Shown here: piece after piece, positions 38,301 through 48,996 of the stretch
Numbering within the stretch: position 1 is the first letter of the stretch
How the letters are laid out: every line of letters starts with the position of its first letter
Assembly: GCA_023212645.1 (NCBI GenBank)
Contig: JALBYC010000027.1
Location: 1-64,000 of the forward strand
DNA: 64,000 nucleotides
Origin: Farysia itapuensis
Lineage: Eukaryota > Basidiomycota > Ustilaginomycetes > Ustilaginales > Ustilaginaceae
Reading direction: 5' to 3'
Program-made: the position numbers and the translations under genes
Notes under the pieces: generated by a model
What the model saw: the letters and a program-made list of their open reading frames with translations, nothing else
What the model was told of the DNA's origin: nothing
The model's database searches: none

Positions 38301-41300
38301 AAGGCCATGATCCTCCCATCGTCCAAAGAAGAGGACAAGCTACTCAAGAAGAGGTATGCTGTCTTTAACGACGATGGCTCGTTGGCGGAACTCAAGGGAT
38401 TCGAAGTCAAGCGTCGTGGAGAATTGCAGTTGATCAAGGACTTCCAGAAACAGATTTTTGAAAAGTTTCTGCTGGGCACGACATTGGAAGAATGCTACGC
38501 TGCTGTTGCCAAGGTGGCCAATCAGTGGCTCGATGTGTTATACAGCAAAGGCTCGACACTGCACGACGAAGAATTGATCGATCTCATTGCTGAGAACAAA
38601 TCAATGTCCAAAACCCTGCAAGAGTATGGGACGCAGAAGTCGACGGCCATCACCACCGCTAAACGTCTTGCTGAATTCCTGGGCGCGCAGATGGTCAAAG
38701 ACAAAGGTCTAGCGTGCAAATTTATCGTGAGCGCCAAGCCATTTGGAGCACCCGTCACAGAACGAGCTGTGCCCGTGGCGATCTTCAACGCCGAGACGTC
38801 GGTCAAGCAGCACTATCTCAAGCGCTTCCTCAAGGATAACAGTATAACCGACTTTGATCTGCGAAGTATTCTCGACTGGGACTACTACATCGAGCGATTT
38901 GGCGGTGTGATTCAGAAGCTGATCACCATTCCGGCAGCGATGCAGAAGGTCAACAACCCAGTCCCGCGAGTCCGACATCCGGACTGGCTCTTCAAGCGAG
39001 TGGCTGCACGCGAGGACAAGTTCAAGCAAAAGAAGCTGACTGATGTCTTCAAGGCAACAGCCAAGCCGAGCACGGATGCAGCCAACTCGAGCCTCAAGCC
39101 CATCGTTGCTGTTGACATTATCGCGCAGGAGATCAAGCCAGTGGAAGAGATTGAGGAAGTCGCCATTCCCGACATGAATGTCGACTACAAAGGCTGGGTG
39201 GCGGCGATGAAGATCAAGTGGCGCCAGCAGCGCATACAGCGCGTCAAGAATCGCAAAGCCCGCGGCAACAAAGGTGCATTGAACCAGAGTGTCGGCACTG
39301 TTGGTTCTCTGTTCTCCAAACGCTCTGCAAACATGGCGACAGCAGTCTGGGATATTGTGCAGATCTGCCCCACATCGCGCCCAGGCGAGTTCCGACTGTG
39401 GATCTCGATCGATCAGCACCTTCAGGCGCTCAAGCTCAAGATTCCTCGTCAGTTTTACGTCAACTTCAAGGCGAAGCCGCACGAAGATACCTTTTCAGAG
39501 TCTGCTGCGTTGTACAATGTCGAACAATTGACAAAAACCTTGCCGCGTGGAGCACCTTGTCGATACCTCTATCGCATCACGGTACAGGAAGAAACTTTTA
39601 TCGAACAAGAAGCCCACTTTAGCGCGCTTCTCAACCATCCAAATGTCGAGGGCGTGTACGAAAAGCAAGTGCCGCTCGATGTACGAGCTCTGATTCAACT
39701 CGGCTCCAATTGTGTCTACAACCGGTCGGCGTCTGGTTCGCAGAAGCTCAGTCGAGCTCTCGACTCTGGTTTCGCGCTGCAGGATCTGTTACCGCCAACG
39801 TCGATGGACATCATGCCCAGCCACAAGTATCTGGGTGGTGGCGTGGGCATTCGCTACTTCTACCTGTACCATGCGCACAAGGACAGCCGACACTTCATGG
39901 GGCTCTTCACCCCAGAGGGAGAGGTGAGGGTGCACATTGTCGACTCGGCGGGTCTTCGACAGCTGCCTAACCTTGAGACGATGTATGCCGAGCGCGTAGC
40001 CCATCGGCGTCAACGAGGAGGTCTACTTCCTGGAGTGGGCGTCTTTGAGTACGCCGACACTATGAAAGTGGAAGCTCGCGTCCACACTTCGACATCTCGC
40101 GCTTTCAAGGCGCTCGGCAAGGACCTGCTGACCCTCAAGACTGCAAAGCAAGGATCTGCCCTGCTGGCTGTATACACATCCAAGGACCAGAGCTACTACG
40201 AAACACGCATGGCGACGGCCATTGCCGAGTTCCCGATCGTCACAATTCCCGCCACTGCGCAGGATGACGACATGCCGGCTCTCAGCTGGCAGCATTACAG
40301 CGCACGCAGAATGATTCAGAGCTACTTTAAGATCTCCAAAGGTCTAAAAGATTGGATGGAGATGGCGCAGCTGTTTGATTTGCCGATAGGCAACATTGAC
40401 AAGGACTTTTCCATCATGGGTGCCGACATTGACTTTGCACGACGATTGGTCAAGATGGACATGGTGCTATGGTGGTCTCCCTCGCCTGGTACGCCGGATT
40501 TGGGCGGTCGCGAGCAAGACTCGCACTCGCAGACGCGGTGGGATGAGCAGGAGTCGCTCGAACTCAGCCACGCCGGTGACTACTCGACGGTTTGTCTGGA
40601 GATTGAACTCATGGATCTCGCCGTCGATGCAGTGCTGCAGTCCGGCACGATCAACGAGATGGAAGGCAGCACCTCGGGCATGGCGTTCGACACGGCATCG
40701 CACAACCTGGATGAATACTCGCGCGGCACCGTCGAATCCTCTACCATCCTCGGCGACTCGGTCCTCACTGCATCCGTCTTCAGCGCTGTCAAGAGCATGG
40801 TCAAAGCGTGGTTTACTACCAAACGACAGGGCCGATCGCAGTTTTCCGCCGTGCTTTCCGACGGGTTCTGGCGATGGGCGTCGAACGAGGCCTCGGCCAT
40901 GTTTGAACCTGCCCTGCAGCGATTCCTGTTCGGCTTGATGAGGAAGACACTGCTGCAGCTGTTGGCTGAGTTCAGACGGTTGGGCGCAAGCATCGTGTAC
41001 GCTTCCTTTACCCGGCTGTTCCTGCTCACGTCCAAGCCGACGGCCGGAAACGCAGCTGCGTACAGCAAGTATCTGCTATCGGCGGTCACCAGTCGCGACC
41101 TGTTCAAACACATCCAGCTCGACATTATCCATTACTGGGAGTATCTGCTTTGGATGGACACGGCCAACTTTGGCGGTGTGATTGCCAACGCCGAGACGCT
41201 CGAAGCGGACGAGACGGACGTGAATGCTCAATTCCACGTGGAAATGAACTGGAACATCCAGACCTTCTTGCCACCGGCTGTGCAGGACAAGTTCTCAAGG

Positions 41301-42287
41301 ACGATTGGACTGTATATCCACGATCTGTACAACCACAAGCGGCAGCTGATGGCGTCGGGTGCGCTGGACAGGACGCCGCTTCGTGCGGTCATTGAGCCCA
41401 ACACGCCCGCCGTGAGCGCCTCGACCGGAGCACTTACCGAGGGCGCTGCTTTGGTCGTCGAGGAGAGCGTCAAAGCCAAAGAGGCAAAGTACTCGATGGA
41501 CTTGATCAATCATACCATGACACGCAGGCTTCTCAAACACCTGTCCGAGCTCAAAAGGAGTCTACAGGCATCGACCGAGGAGATTAACGCTGCAGTTGCA
41601 CGCGAGGAAGAAGACGAGTACATTGACATGCTGACTGTCGAGCACCGTCGAGCATGGTCGTTCCCCAATCTACCTGGCTCATGGCTGCAGCTGTCCAATC
41701 CGCTGCTCGAATTCATCAAGAGCACAACAGCCGTTCTCGCGCTCAGCAAGGAACACAGCGTCGAAGTACAGATTCTCAAGCGTAATTTGCTCGACATGAT
41801 TCAGGTGCGAGAGTTTTCCATCGAGGCCGAATTTCGCAACCCGTGCGAGCCGTTTAAGCTCCCACTGGTGATCTGCGCCTACTGCAACGACGACCGCACG
41901 CTGGACCTGTGTCGAGACTTGGACCTGATGCCCGCCGCGGCTAAGGACGCCAACGGTGCCAACACCAATTCTGGTGCATCAACCGGTCCAGACTGGAAGT
42001 GCGCGAAATGCTCACAGCGGTACAATATTCAGCAGCTGGAGATGCGGCTGGTCGGCATTGCCACGTCGTATCTGCAGAGCTTTATGCTGCAGGATCTGCG
42101 GTGCAACAAGTGCGGAACTCTGAAGCAGTCCAATGCCCAGCCGCACTGCGAGTGTTCGGGTTCGTTTGGTCTTATGATTACCCGCAAAGAGACGCTCAAG
42201 AAGTTGCGCGCCCTGAACAACATCGCTCGCTTCCACGGGCTCGACATCCTGCATGATGTCACTAAAGATCTGCTCGCCACGATGTAA
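35358..42287 (+). CDS. POL2: DNA polymerase epsilon catalytic subunit
   Basis: A 2,309-residue leading-strand replicative polymerase. The 3'-5' exonuclease Exo I motif FDIEVTK is at about residue 324, and [14 protein letters not shown] is Exo II. Polymerase motifs: [16 protein letters not shown] (about 670); [31 protein letters not shown] (about 905). The P-domain and the long inactive second polymerase/exonuclease half (DUF1744) follow. The C-terminus has two zinc modules: CysA with CAYCND and CAKCSQ, and CysB with CNKCGT and CECSG (four Cys; the CysX iron-sulfur cluster of the catalytic core is plausible but not checked). The full 6.9-kb frame is uninterrupted. The start ATG is followed by a Gly/Arg-rich lead as in other Pol2 proteins. 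Confidence 0.98.
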   Translation: MPNTFGLTSRGGGNNVRSRGTFRKRGGGAHSGSFKSATEKAIATAAAQLVKGVENGSEVEERFQEVKVRDEIDEKLGFHRLEQGDTKQAWLVNMHATLLRDPDHATGKSGVDFYFIQDDASMFKATVLYQPYFIVGCRPGTESMVEEWLKRRYEGLIQHIARVRKEDLKLPNHLLGHQRLFLKLSFLNVQDLLGVRKELLPLAQEAQKKLSAVDTYADVLNAAGTSAAAADISIEMEYGEASTSYAADDGWTGGRNKGSTNKGLEASECIHDIREYDIPYYLRVAIDNDIRVGLWYDVSFHDGIVSLQAVPDRVKRADPVVMAFDIEVTKQPLKFPDAETDVVMMISYMIDGQGYLITNREIVSEDIDDFEYTPRDEYEGPFIIFNEPDELNTLRRFFSHFREARPTVVATYNGDSFDFPFIDARATALGLNMMDEIGFAKDSEDEYKSRACAHLDCFRWVKRDSYLPQGSQGLKAVTVAKLGYNPMELDPELMTPYAIEQPQTLAQYSVSDAVATYYLYMKYVHPFIFSLCNIIPLNPDEVLRKGSGTLCETLLMVQAYQGNIIMPNRHNDPIGNTYKGHLLESETYVGGHVEALEAGVFRSDIETDFKVDPSAIQKLIDDLDAALQFSIKEEGMLALEDVENYDEVKYEIQQMLEVMRDNPLRKDTPLIYHLDVAAMYPNIMLSNRLQPDSVVSDAMCATCDYNRPGMKCDKRMDWAWRGEYFPAKRDEVNMIRNALANETFPPRAPSLPRREFEDLSQSERTALLHKRLGDYSRKVYRKTHESKTVIREAIVCQRENPFYINTVRDFRDRRYEYKGLHKTWKKNLDKAEHLTETMEAKKMIVLYDSLQLAHKCILNSFYGYVMRKGARWYSMEMAGITCLTGARIIQMAKELVDCIGRPLELDTDGIWCMLPGVFPENFTFKVKGGKKFGISYPCTMLNHLVHEKFTNHQYHDLVDKTSGKYEVHSENSIFFELDGPYKAMILPSSKEEDKLLKKRYAVFNDDGSLAELKGFEVKRRGELQLIKDFQKQIFEKFLLGTTLEECYAAVAKVANQWLDVLYSKGSTLHDEELIDLIAENKSMSKTLQEYGTQKSTAITTAKRLAEFLGAQMVKDKGLACKFIVSAKPFGAPVTERAVPVAIFNAETSVKQHYLKRFLKDNSITDFDLRSILDWDYYIERFGGVIQKLITIPAAMQKVNNPVPRVRHPDWLFKRVAAREDKFKQKKLTDVFKATAKPSTDAANSSLKPIVAVDIIAQEIKPVEEIEEVAIPDMNVDYKGWVAAMKIKWRQQRIQRVKNRKARGNKGALNQSVGTVGSLFSKRSANMATAVWDIVQICPTSRPGEFRLWISIDQHLQALKLKIPRQFYVNFKAKPHEDTFSESAALYNVEQLTKTLPRGAPCRYLYRITVQEETFIEQEAHFSALLNHPNVEGVYEKQVPLDVRALIQLGSNCVYNRSASGSQKLSRALDSGFALQDLLPPTSMDIMPSHKYLGGGVGIRYFYLYHAHKDSRHFMGLFTPEGEVRVHIVDSAGLRQLPNLETMYAERVAHRRQRGGLLPGVGVFEYADTMKVEARVHTSTSRAFKALGKDLLTLKTAKQGSALLAVYTSKDQSYYETRMATAIAEFPIVTIPATAQDDDMPALSWQHYSARRMIQSYFKISKGLKDWMEMAQLFDLPIGNIDKDFSIMGADIDFARRLVKMDMVLWWSPSPGTPDLGGREQDSHSQTRWDEQESLELSHAGDYSTVCLEIELMDLAVDAVLQSGTINEMEGSTSGMAFDTASHNLDEYSRGTVESSTILGDSVLTASVFSAVKSMVKAWFTTKRQGRSQFSAVLSDGFWRWASNEASAMFEPALQRFLFGLMRKTLLQLLAEFRRLGASIVYASFTRLFLLTSKPTAGNAAAYSKYLLSAVTSRDLFKHIQLDIIHYWEYLLWMDTANFGGVIANAETLEADETDVNAQFHVEMNWNIQTFLPPAVQDKFSRTIGLYIHDLYNHKRQLMASGALDRTPLRAVIEPNTPAVSASTGALTEGAALVVEESVKAKEAKYSMDLINHTMTRRLLKHLSELKRSLQASTEEINAAVAREEEDEYIDMLTVEHRRAWSFPNLPGSWLQLSNPLLEFIKSTTAVLALSKEHSVEVQILKRNLLDMIQVREFSIEAEFRNPCEPFKLPLVICAYCNDDRTLDLCRDLDLMPAAAKDANGANTNSGASTGPDWKCAKCSQRYNIQQLEMRLVGIATSYLQSFMLQDLRCNKCGTLKQSNAQPHCECSGSFGLMITRKETLKKLRALNNIARFHGLDILHDVTKDLLATM

Positions 42288-42836
42288 AGTTTGTTTCCCC
42301 TTAGTAATCCGCAATTCAATTTCGGCGATGTGTGCACAGAGAGAGTGTGTGTGTGCCGGTTGCGATCCGTGTGGTTGTGCATATTGTGTGTTGGAGGGAT
42401 GCGATGATGCTTTGCTAGATGCCGCCACCGCTTCGTTCGGGTGTGACGGATCGACCGCCAGCATGTCGACTGGCTACATTGGCAGATCTTCGGGCGGAAA
42501 AGACTGAAAAGGAGAAGGCGATAGCTGCTGCGCCGGCAAACAGGTTGCGTGGCCGTGTGAATACGCTTGCCATGGTGAGCTCGAGTGGATTTGATCCCCA
42601 GGGTGAGGGCCAGGATAGCGTAAAAGGTGGTGGTAGAAAGGTAAGCTGAGTCAAACACCGCGCTGCCGCCACCCTTTTCCCCAACACACCCCCGCATTTC
42701 CCGGCAATTTAGCCGGTGCCGACACGCGTCACCCGTCACAAGACACTGCCCCAACCGCATTCTCGACTTTTTTTTCCCGGGAGTCGGGCTACATTGACCC
42801 CGCATTTATACGTTGATTATAGTACGCAAATACAAT
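42288..42836. other. Convergent POL2 / lipase 3' region
   Basis: 549 bp between two facing stop codons, longer than other convergent spacers in the window (41-150 bp). Besides 3' UTRs it holds a 52-codon ORF on the minus strand (listed separately) overlapped by an antisense ORF at 42419-42649. A short GT-repeat is at 42345-42356. Confidence 0.5.
42415..42573 (-). CDS. Candidate small membrane or mitochondrial protein (52 aa)
   Basis: An ATG in strong context (ctcaccATGG) opens a 52-residue frame: a basic N-terminus (FTRPRN), a hydrophobic segment at residues about 11-25 (LFAGAAAIAFSFSVF), then a basic, Ser/Arg/Gly-rich tail. Codon choice (GCC, TTC, TCC, CGA, GGC) resembles neighbouring real genes. 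The layout is that of small mitochondrial inner-membrane proteins. I do not recognise the family. The plus-strand ORF over the same bases is an alternative. Confidence is low because of size. Confidence 0.35.
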   Translation of the reverse strand: MASVFTRPRNLFAGAAAIAFSFSVFSARRSANVASRHAGGRSVTPERSGGGI

Positions 42837-45800
42837 CTACTCGACGCTGCTACTACTGCTACCACTACTAAAGTCCTGAAGCACTCGACTGGCATTGAGC
42901 TCCTCGTCATCGTCGTCATCGTCGTGGTCAAAGTCTTTACTGCGGTCGTCCCAGCTGAGTTTGCGCGTGCGGTTGCGTTCGGCTTCCCGTCGCCAGGAGT
43001 GCACTTTGTTGTGCACGAGCGGAGCCGAATTGGGCGGGAGAATGTGGGACGAGGTGCGGCGTCGCCACTGGCTTTCCGTCTCGGTCGGGAGTTTTGGCTC
43101 GAATGTTTCATCGTCCTCGGGGGCGTTTGCGTCGGCCAGGGCGACGGAATCTGCCGATGTGGCGCGATGTGGTGAGGGAGCACGGGGTTGGAACGAAGCA
43201 GCAGCTGCTGCTCCGTGGCTTGAGCTGGCGGCTGAATAGAAGGGCTGCTGTGCCGAGTACGACGGTGACGCTGCTCCGTCGCCAGTGTACGCCTCGTTGT
43301 TGTGTGGACCCCTGCGGCGTGCTTCGTCATCGTCTTCTGCCTCAATCTCGCCAGATCCACGATCCAGCCAAGGCCGGCCAAGTCCATCGTTGGCCGTGCC
43401 TAAAGCTTCCACATCACTCTGTCGCGGCTCACCGCCTTCATTGGCGAGCAGATGCATATGCTTCTCGACCAAATACCTGGAGTAGGACGGATAGGGTTTT
43501 GGCCGTTGCGGTTTACCAGACTGTGCCACCTCTGGTTCTTCATTCGGTGTCGGCACAGTACTGTTGGGCGTAGCAGCGCCGCTCGTAAGGCCAGCGATCC
43601 TGCTAAATCCTTTGTGCGAAGCGACGTTGCGCGAACTGAAGAAATCGTCGACGTCCGTATCTGATGCCAAAGACCCGCCTGCAGACGAAGGTGCGGCAGC
43701 AAACCGCTTCTTTCTCTCCAGACCTGTGCCTTCGCCGCCGCTGCTTCCCGTCTCGTTCGCGCGCGATGCTGGGTACGGATTGTGTCCGCCAGACGTATAC
43801 GACATTCCGAGCGCACTTGGCGTGTGAACTGCCGAATTTGCCCCGGATCTGATCGAGTTGTTGAGCCGTGCGGCTTTGCGACATGCCTTGCGACCCTGTT
43901 CAATGGCCTTTTCCAGCCGAACGCGGTTCTCAATCATGTGAATCTTGGGGAAAGTCACGCTTGCGCCGACACGAATCATTCTGTCCAGCTCTTTGCGGTC
44001 TGGATCAGAGAGCAATCGCACCCAGTCCCATGCACGCGTCTTGGGCAGAATGGTAACTGCACCTCCAAAGCGTTGCAAAAACACCGACGACCAGTCTTGA
44101 CCCAAGATCGCCGGCAGCAGATCCAGGTCGCGCAGGATCTTGAAATTCATCTTGAGGTGCAGTTTGAGGATTCTTTCGCAGGCGGAGAGGATGAAGCCAC
44201 CGCGCCAGCCTTTGCCCTTTCTATGTGCAGTGGGCCTACCGGGTGAGCCTTTGCTGCCAAAGTGGAAAAGGTGCACGTGCGGATTGACCTGCGACACGAT
44301 TGGATAGTTGACATTGAAGAGCGCGTGCAAGTCTTGCAGGGGAATGTCTACACGGAGGGAGCCGTCCTTGAATCGATGGCCCCAGTTCCAGGGAACGATC
44401 TTGCCCGTCGATTTCTCCCTTTGCATGAGACAGACTGGATTCATGATGCCAGGAACGGCGGCAGATGCCAAGAGAGCGCTCCAAATGACGCAGTCGGGAG
44501 CGGTGGCGTAGTTGAGAAGCTTGACCGGCGAATGTCGGTCAGCGGGGATGACGGATATGCAGAGCACTTTCCCTGTCTTTTCGTAGGCCTCTTTGAACGT
44601 CATGCTGCCACGAGTGAAGAAGGCTGACTTTTCAGCCCACTGTACGGTATCGAAGCGTGCGCCTGTGTTCCAAGCACGTCTGCTCCAGACGGAGAATGGT
44701 TCTTCGCACGCAGTGATGCGGTCAGCAAGGGCAGGCACCAGCATGCCTTTGAGCTCTGCATCCGTCCTCGTGCACGTCAGAGCGGCAATCAGACCACCAG
44801 CCGAGGTTCCAGTCACCACTTTCGGCAGGAGATCCGAGTCCAACAACGCTCGCACAACACCAATGTGGTAGTAGCCAAAACTGGCTCCGCCCGACAGGCA
44901 GAGCGCACTGCGACCCAGATTCTTGGACACAGTGCGGTAAAAGGTCCTCTTGACTTCGAGCGACACTTTGTCGGTCTTCTGGATGTAGTCTAACGCCGTC
45001 TCGACTTCCGCCAAGTAGCTCTCGACGAGGTACTTTGAGCCCAGATAGGTCTCCGAGTACAGGCGGAAATTTTCGGTGCCGGCAAAGTTGTTACGCAGGC
45101 AAAGATCCAGGACGCCGAGCAGGTTGTCAGCGTCGCCCTTTTCGCGGAAGGATTTGAGCGAGGCTTTGACCTTTTTGACGAGGATCCAGTCGTAAAAGCC
45201 ACTGCCGTCTTCTGTCTTCCACTTTTCGTAGCCCATAAACTCGTCTTGTGCGAGCGCTGCTTCTTTCCATTTGGCATACGTAGTCGCACTGCGCATTTTT
45301 TTGCGCAGTTGGCCCTTCTTGCCTCTCCACGCCAGTGCAAATTCAATGACATTGACCAGTTGCCGCACCAGGACATAGGCAAGAAACTCGAGACTGATGA
45401 CAATGAACACGCACATGAGCATTGGCCATCGTAAAGTGTGAAAGACGAAACCTTCTCGGGTGCCGGAATCGACCGTGCCACGCTTCTTACGGCCTTTCTT
45501 GCTGATCTTTTCGCGAATTGGTGCAAAGTCGGATGCGGCTGCTATACGTCCTACCTTGCGTGGATTCGCTACTTGTGTAGACGAAGGATCGGTGACTCTA
45601 GGCGATTTGGGGTCAAACTGTTGTGAAGACTGGGTCGGATCTGGAGACTTGCCGTACCCAAAGACGTTCCAGGAAGACGAGCCGGAGAGATTGGAAGGAG
45701 CTGGGGTGGCGTTGTACTCCTGCTGGCCCAGGTCTTGAGCCAGCGCTTCTCGGAATGCTTCCACATGCTCTGGCACAATGTAGTCTGCGGTTAAAAGCGG

Positions 45801-46010
45801 GTCCAGCTGCTCTGTTGATGGTGAGCGCGAGTAAAAGCTGGGAGACAGCACATCTCCGAGGCTTCTACGACGCTTGAATGCACCCACTTTCTTGTCTTCG
45901 CTTGATGCCTGATTGGATGGACCAGCAACACTGCTGGCTACGACAGGGTTTGGTGAAGTGGACATGGATGCCGGATTAGGCTGCAGACGACGTCGGAAGA
46001 GGGACGGCAT
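42837..46010 (-). CDS. Patatin-like phospholipase/triacylglycerol lipase (Tgl3/4/5 family)
   Basis: A 1,057-residue lipid-droplet lipase-type protein. A hydrophobic region near residues 190-215 (LRWPMLMCVFIVISLEFLAY) and the DUF3336 segment (KWKEAALAQDEFMGYEKW) precede the patatin domain. That domain has the oxyanion loop CLSGGASFGYYHIGV, the nucleophile Ser403 in GTSAGG and the dyad Asp in FKDGSL. The C-terminal 350 residues are disordered, Ser/Pro/Gly-rich with acidic clusters. Order and motifs match Tgl3/Tgl4/Tgl5 and the smut patatin-like proteins. The open frame extends 44 codons upstream to a TTG; the first ATG at 46010 (MPSLFRRRLQ) is used. The gene is divergent from EFG1. Confidence 0.92.
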   Translation of the reverse strand: MPSLFRRRLQPNPASMSTSPNPVVASSVAGPSNQASSEDKKVGAFKRRRSLGDVLSPSFYSRSPSTEQLDPLLTADYIVPEHVEAFREALAQDLGQQEYNATPAPSNLSGSSSWNVFGYGKSPDPTQSSQQFDPKSPRVTDPSSTQVANPRKVGRIAAASDFAPIREKISKKGRKKRGTVDSGTREGFVFHTLRWPMLMCVFIVISLEFLAYVLVRQLVNVIEFALAWRGKKGQLRKKMRSATTYAKWKEAALAQDEFMGYEKWKTEDGSGFYDWILVKKVKASLKSFREKGDADNLLGVLDLCLRNNFAGTENFRLYSETYLGSKYLVESYLAEVETALDYIQKTDKVSLEVKRTFYRTVSKNLGRSALCLSGGASFGYYHIGVVRALLDSDLLPKVVTGTSAGGLIAALTCTRTDAELKGMLVPALADRITACEEPFSVWSRRAWNTGARFDTVQWAEKSAFFTRGSMTFKEAYEKTGKVLCISVIPADRHSPVKLLNYATAPDCVIWSALLASAAVPGIMNPVCLMQREKSTGKIVPWNWGHRFKDGSLRVDIPLQDLHALFNVNYPIVSQVNPHVHLFHFGSKGSPGRPTAHRKGKGWRGGFILSACERILKLHLKMNFKILRDLDLLPAILGQDWSSVFLQRFGGAVTILPKTRAWDWVRLLSDPDRKELDRMIRVGASVTFPKIHMIENRVRLEKAIEQGRKACRKAARLNNSIRSGANSAVHTPSALGMSYTSGGHNPYPASRANETGSSGGEGTGLERKKRFAAAPSSAGGSLASDTDVDDFFSSRNVASHKGFSRIAGLTSGAATPNSTVPTPNEEPEVAQSGKPQRPKPYPSYSRYLVEKHMHLLANEGGEPRQSDVEALGTANDGLGRPWLDRGSGEIEAEDDDEARRRGPHNNEAYTGDGAASPSYSAQQPFYSAASSSHGAAAAASFQPRAPSPHRATSADSVALADANAPEDDETFEPKLPTETESQWRRRTSSHILPPNSAPLVHNKVHSWRREAERNRTRKLSWDDRSKDFDHDDDDDDEELNASRVLQDFSSGSSSSSVE

Positions 46011-46354
46011 GCTGAACGTTGATGCCGCTCCGACGAGCAAACAAAGCAAATACGATGGGCTACCCGCTGAGATAAGTGTGCGACCTTGACGAGCTAGCGA
46101 GGGACAGGAGACGAAGGAAGAGTGGTACGGCTTCCCCAACAATTATGCCTGTCTTCGCTTCGTTATGCTCGCCTACGTGGATATTGTGATTGGCAGGTGT
46201 GCGTCATGTCCGCATCGCTCGATTTTCACGCAGCGACGCCGTGATGCCAATTTTCTCCACTTCATTGTTAGGCTATACACTGCACCCTTTTTTTTGCATT
46301 TTTTGATTTTGAAGCTGGAAATTTCTTGGCTCACTCTACAGAGGACAGGCAGCT
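46011..46354. promoter_or_regulatory. Divergent lipase / EFG1 promoter region
   Basis: 344 bp between divergent start codons. A T-rich tract (46280-46310) lies about 50-70 bp before the EFG1 start. No gene was seen. The frame open into the lipase lacks an ATG here. Confidence 0.4.
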
Positions 46355-47248
46355 ATGGCGACGACCAAAGATGACAAGGGCAAGGCGCCCCAGCGGGGAA
46401 GCAACAGCAGCGCCAAGAGAAAGCGACCAGAAGGCCAGCATGCTTCCAGCTCACACTCCAAAAAGACACGCTTTGGCGGCGAAAGACCGAGCGGAATACA
46501 GGGAGCGAGCAAACTCAAAGCAAGTATCCGCCAGACCAAGCGACTGCTCGCCAAAGACACGCTGGCCCCCGGCACAAGAATAGAGGCAGAACGACGGCTC
46601 ATTGCGCTCGAACAGGATCTGGAGAAACTGGATCAATTCAAGCTGGAAAAGGGCCGCGCTGCAAAGTATCATGGCATAAAGTTCTTTGAGCGTCAAAAGC
46701 TCACCCGCAAAATCAAAAAGGTCAAACGGCAGCTCGATATACTCCGTCGCAAGGCCGAGGGCGAAGATGTCGGTAGCGATCTAGAGTCGGACAACGAAGA
46801 CGAGTCTGGTCACACGACTGCCAGCGATGCAGAACTTCAAGCAAGGCTCAAGACGTACCGACAGCTGCTACACTATGTACTCCAGTATCCGTCCGATGTC
46901 AAATACGTCGCCCTTTTTTCAGAAGGCACTGCCGAGTACAAGTTGCCCACAAAGGGCGGGAACGACAAGACGGTCCAGCGAGCTTGTGAGCATCTCGAAT
47001 ACGTACGTGAGGCCATGAGTCAGTCTAAGCTCAGCAACGAGCCCGAGGTCGAGCTGGAGCTTGGCAACCGCGCCAAGAAACCATCGCACGGCACATCTAC
47101 ATCCGCTCAGCAGGTAGACAGGCGATCAGATCCGAAGAAGGGCAAGGGGAACAGTAACAAAAGGGCGGGCAAGGACAGCAACCTCGATGCAGCGGGTTCG
47201 GGTAGCGCTCTTCAGAATGATGAGTTCTTCGACCAGGACTCGGATTGA
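46355..47248 (+). CDS. EFG1: rRNA-processing protein Efg1
   Basis: A 297-residue nucleolar protein for early 40S/18S rRNA maturation. The conserved coiled-coil block (about residues 48-150) is clear: KASIRQTKRLLAKDTLAP, ALEQDLEKLDQ, AAKYHGIKFFERQKLTRKIKKVKRQL. It ends in the helix QLLHYVLQYPSDVKYVALF, a family feature. The basic N-terminus (AKRKRPEG, SKKTRFGG) and the Lys/Ser-rich tail serve as nuclear/nucleolar signals. Its length is close to other Efg1 proteins. It converges with the PFK2-type gene only about 44 bp apart. Confidence 0.92.
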   Translation: MATTKDDKGKAPQRGSNSSAKRKRPEGQHASSSHSKKTRFGGERPSGIQGASKLKASIRQTKRLLAKDTLAPGTRIEAERRLIALEQDLEKLDQFKLEKGRAAKYHGIKFFERQKLTRKIKKVKRQLDILRRKAEGEDVGSDLESDNEDESGHTTASDAELQARLKTYRQLLHYVLQYPSDVKYVALFSEGTAEYKLPTKGGNDKTVQRACEHLEYVREAMSQSKLSNEPEVELELGNRAKKPSHGTSTSAQQVDRRSDPKKGKGNSNKRAGKDSNLDAAGSGSALQNDEFFDQDSD

Positions 47249-47292
47249 CGATGACTAGAGAATTGCTGTAATACATGGTATTTCTCGGTCTG

Positions 47293-48996
47293 CTACAAAT
47301 TGGCTTGGGTCTGCGACGGTTCTTCTTTGATCTTCTTGTTCCGTAGCTGGTTCTCCAGCTCGCGTATAGCCTCGCGATCCGCACGGATACCTTCAGGGCT
47401 TTTGCCAGACGAATTACGTCGCCGTTGCCATTGAGGCGGACGTTCTGGTGCGGCAAGGTCTTCTTCGTCTGGGCTGGTCATCTCCTTGAGCGACTCTACG
47501 CCTTGTCTCCGGGCTTCGGGACTCATGCTGGTTGTCGTCTCGTTGTTCCCAGGCAGAGCGGTTGCCGCCGAATCATCCGCTAGCGAATGCTCATTAATAT
47601 GCACTGCCTCTTTCCCAGTCTCGGGCGAGTCTTCTAGGTCGTAGAATACAGCGTCGCGTTCCTTGCGTCTGGACACTGGGTCCCAGAACTCGTGCACAGT
47701 GGTTTTGACGCCGTAGGCTTGCGGGAGGATTTCAATAAGCTGGCCTTCCTGTACACGGATCGACGGAATCTCGTGCGGCTGCAGGCCCTGGAGGTAGGCG
47801 ATGAGGCAACGCAAGACGGAGCTTTGTCCGATAATCAGAACATCATTCCGGGCTCGCTCCAGCTCGAAAATGATTGGCTCCAGTCGAACACTCAGGTCAT
47901 GGTATGATTCGGCACGTGGGAATCGATGCGAGTAAGGTTCCGTCCGCTTGCGCTTGTACTCGTCCGGGAAGCGCTTCTTGACCTCGTCGACCGACATCCC
48001 GTCGACCACTCCAGGATTCATCTCGGACAACTGACTTCTCTCAATCACTTTGTATCCTGTCTCAGCCATTGGATAGGCAGTGTGACTGGATCTGCGACGC
48101 TGCGAAGTCCACACCTCGAGCATCTTGCTATCTGAGTCCATGAATTCTTCCGTCTCTTTGGCCTCACGACCTGCCTTCTGTTTCCGCAGTTTGACCATAA
48201 AGTTGGCCAGCTCGTCAGCGTAGTCCCATCCGAGCGAGGACAGATCGGCGTCCGCTTTATACAGATGTTCCACCAGCGCTTCTCCCGCCCTGACAAGATA
48301 GATCGTCCGCTGTCGGTTGTGAATGTTCATGAGGAAGAATACGATTCGCGACTGCAGATAGCCTTGAATGTTGTTGACCACCACCTGTTCACCGACATTG
48401 ATCAGCTTGATGTAAGGAAAGGAGGGATTCTCGATCGGCTCGTACGTCTTCTCGTGTCCCGCGATGCGTGAGTAGTAGTTCTGCACGGCTTTTTCGGGGT
48501 CCCATTGCATGTAGTCGGGCGAGGAGAGCTTGACACTACGCACGTTGGCTTCTACTACTTTTGGATCTGTGCAGATGCTCTCGAGGAACATGACATGCAC
48601 GTTCTGCTTGCCAAACTTTTCGCGAATCTGATGTCGGCGCTTTTGCAGGCCATTGTTGGCATCGTACACGACTACCTGTCCTCCTTGATGGAAGAAAAAG
48701 TCGATCACAGTTTCGTCGAATTCGTCCAGGATACGTTGCCGCAGCGCTTCCGTCTCAGGCCGTTTGGGACCCGAGGTAAAGTAGTCATCCGGGATCTTAT
48801 CTGCTCCGCCTAGCACTTTGCGTCTATGGTCTCCCAGACTGAAGACGCCAGATTTGACTCCAAGCCATGTGAGATAACGCTCGATGGCATGAGCCAGGTG
48901 CGTCTTGCCTCGCGCTGGAAGACCAACGGTAGCGATCAGAATCTTACCAGCATGATACAGCTGGCCCGATGCCGTAGTGTATAGAGGTGCCGCCAT
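47293..48996 (-). CDS. 6-phosphofructo-2-kinase with a probably inactive bisphosphatase domain
   Basis: A 567-residue PFKFB-family protein that makes fructose-2,6-bisphosphate, the activator of glycolysis. The kinase P-loop GLPARGKTH is at residues 25-33, followed by FSLGDHRRKVLG and later the family-typical PDYMQWDPEKAVQNY. The histidine-phosphatase half is present, but the RHG catalytic triad reads LVRAGEA with Ala237 in place of the phospho-accepting His. The second catalytic His is Gln391 (LIIGQSSVLRCL). The acid/base Glu region is kept (RAESYHDL). Loss of both His predicts a kinase-only enzyme, similar to yeast Pfk26. The frame opens at a TTG at 49059; the first ATG at 48996 gives MAAPLYTT. 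The C-terminal tail is disordered. Confidence 0.92.
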   Translation of the reverse strand: MAAPLYTTASGQLYHAGKILIATVGLPARGKTHLAHAIERYLTWLGVKSGVFSLGDHRRKVLGGADKIPDDYFTSGPKRPETEALRQRILDEFDETVIDFFFHQGGQVVVYDANNGLQKRRHQIREKFGKQNVHVMFLESICTDPKVVEANVRSVKLSSPDYMQWDPEKAVQNYYSRIAGHEKTYEPIENPSFPYIKLINVGEQVVVNNIQGYLQSRIVFFLMNIHNRQRTIYLVRAGEALVEHLYKADADLSSLGWDYADELANFMVKLRKQKAGREAKETEEFMDSDSKMLEVWTSQRRRSSHTAYPMAETGYKVIERSQLSEMNPGVVDGMSVDEVKKRFPDEYKRKRTEPYSHRFPRAESYHDLSVRLEPIIFELERARNDVLIIGQSSVLRCLIAYLQGLQPHEIPSIRVQEGQLIEILPQAYGVKTTVHEFWDPVSRRKERDAVFYDLEDSPETGKEAVHINEHSLADDSAATALPGNNETTTSMSPEARRQGVESLKEMTSPDEEDLAAPERPPQWQRRRNSSGKSPEGIRADREAIRELENQLRNKKIKEEPSQTQANL

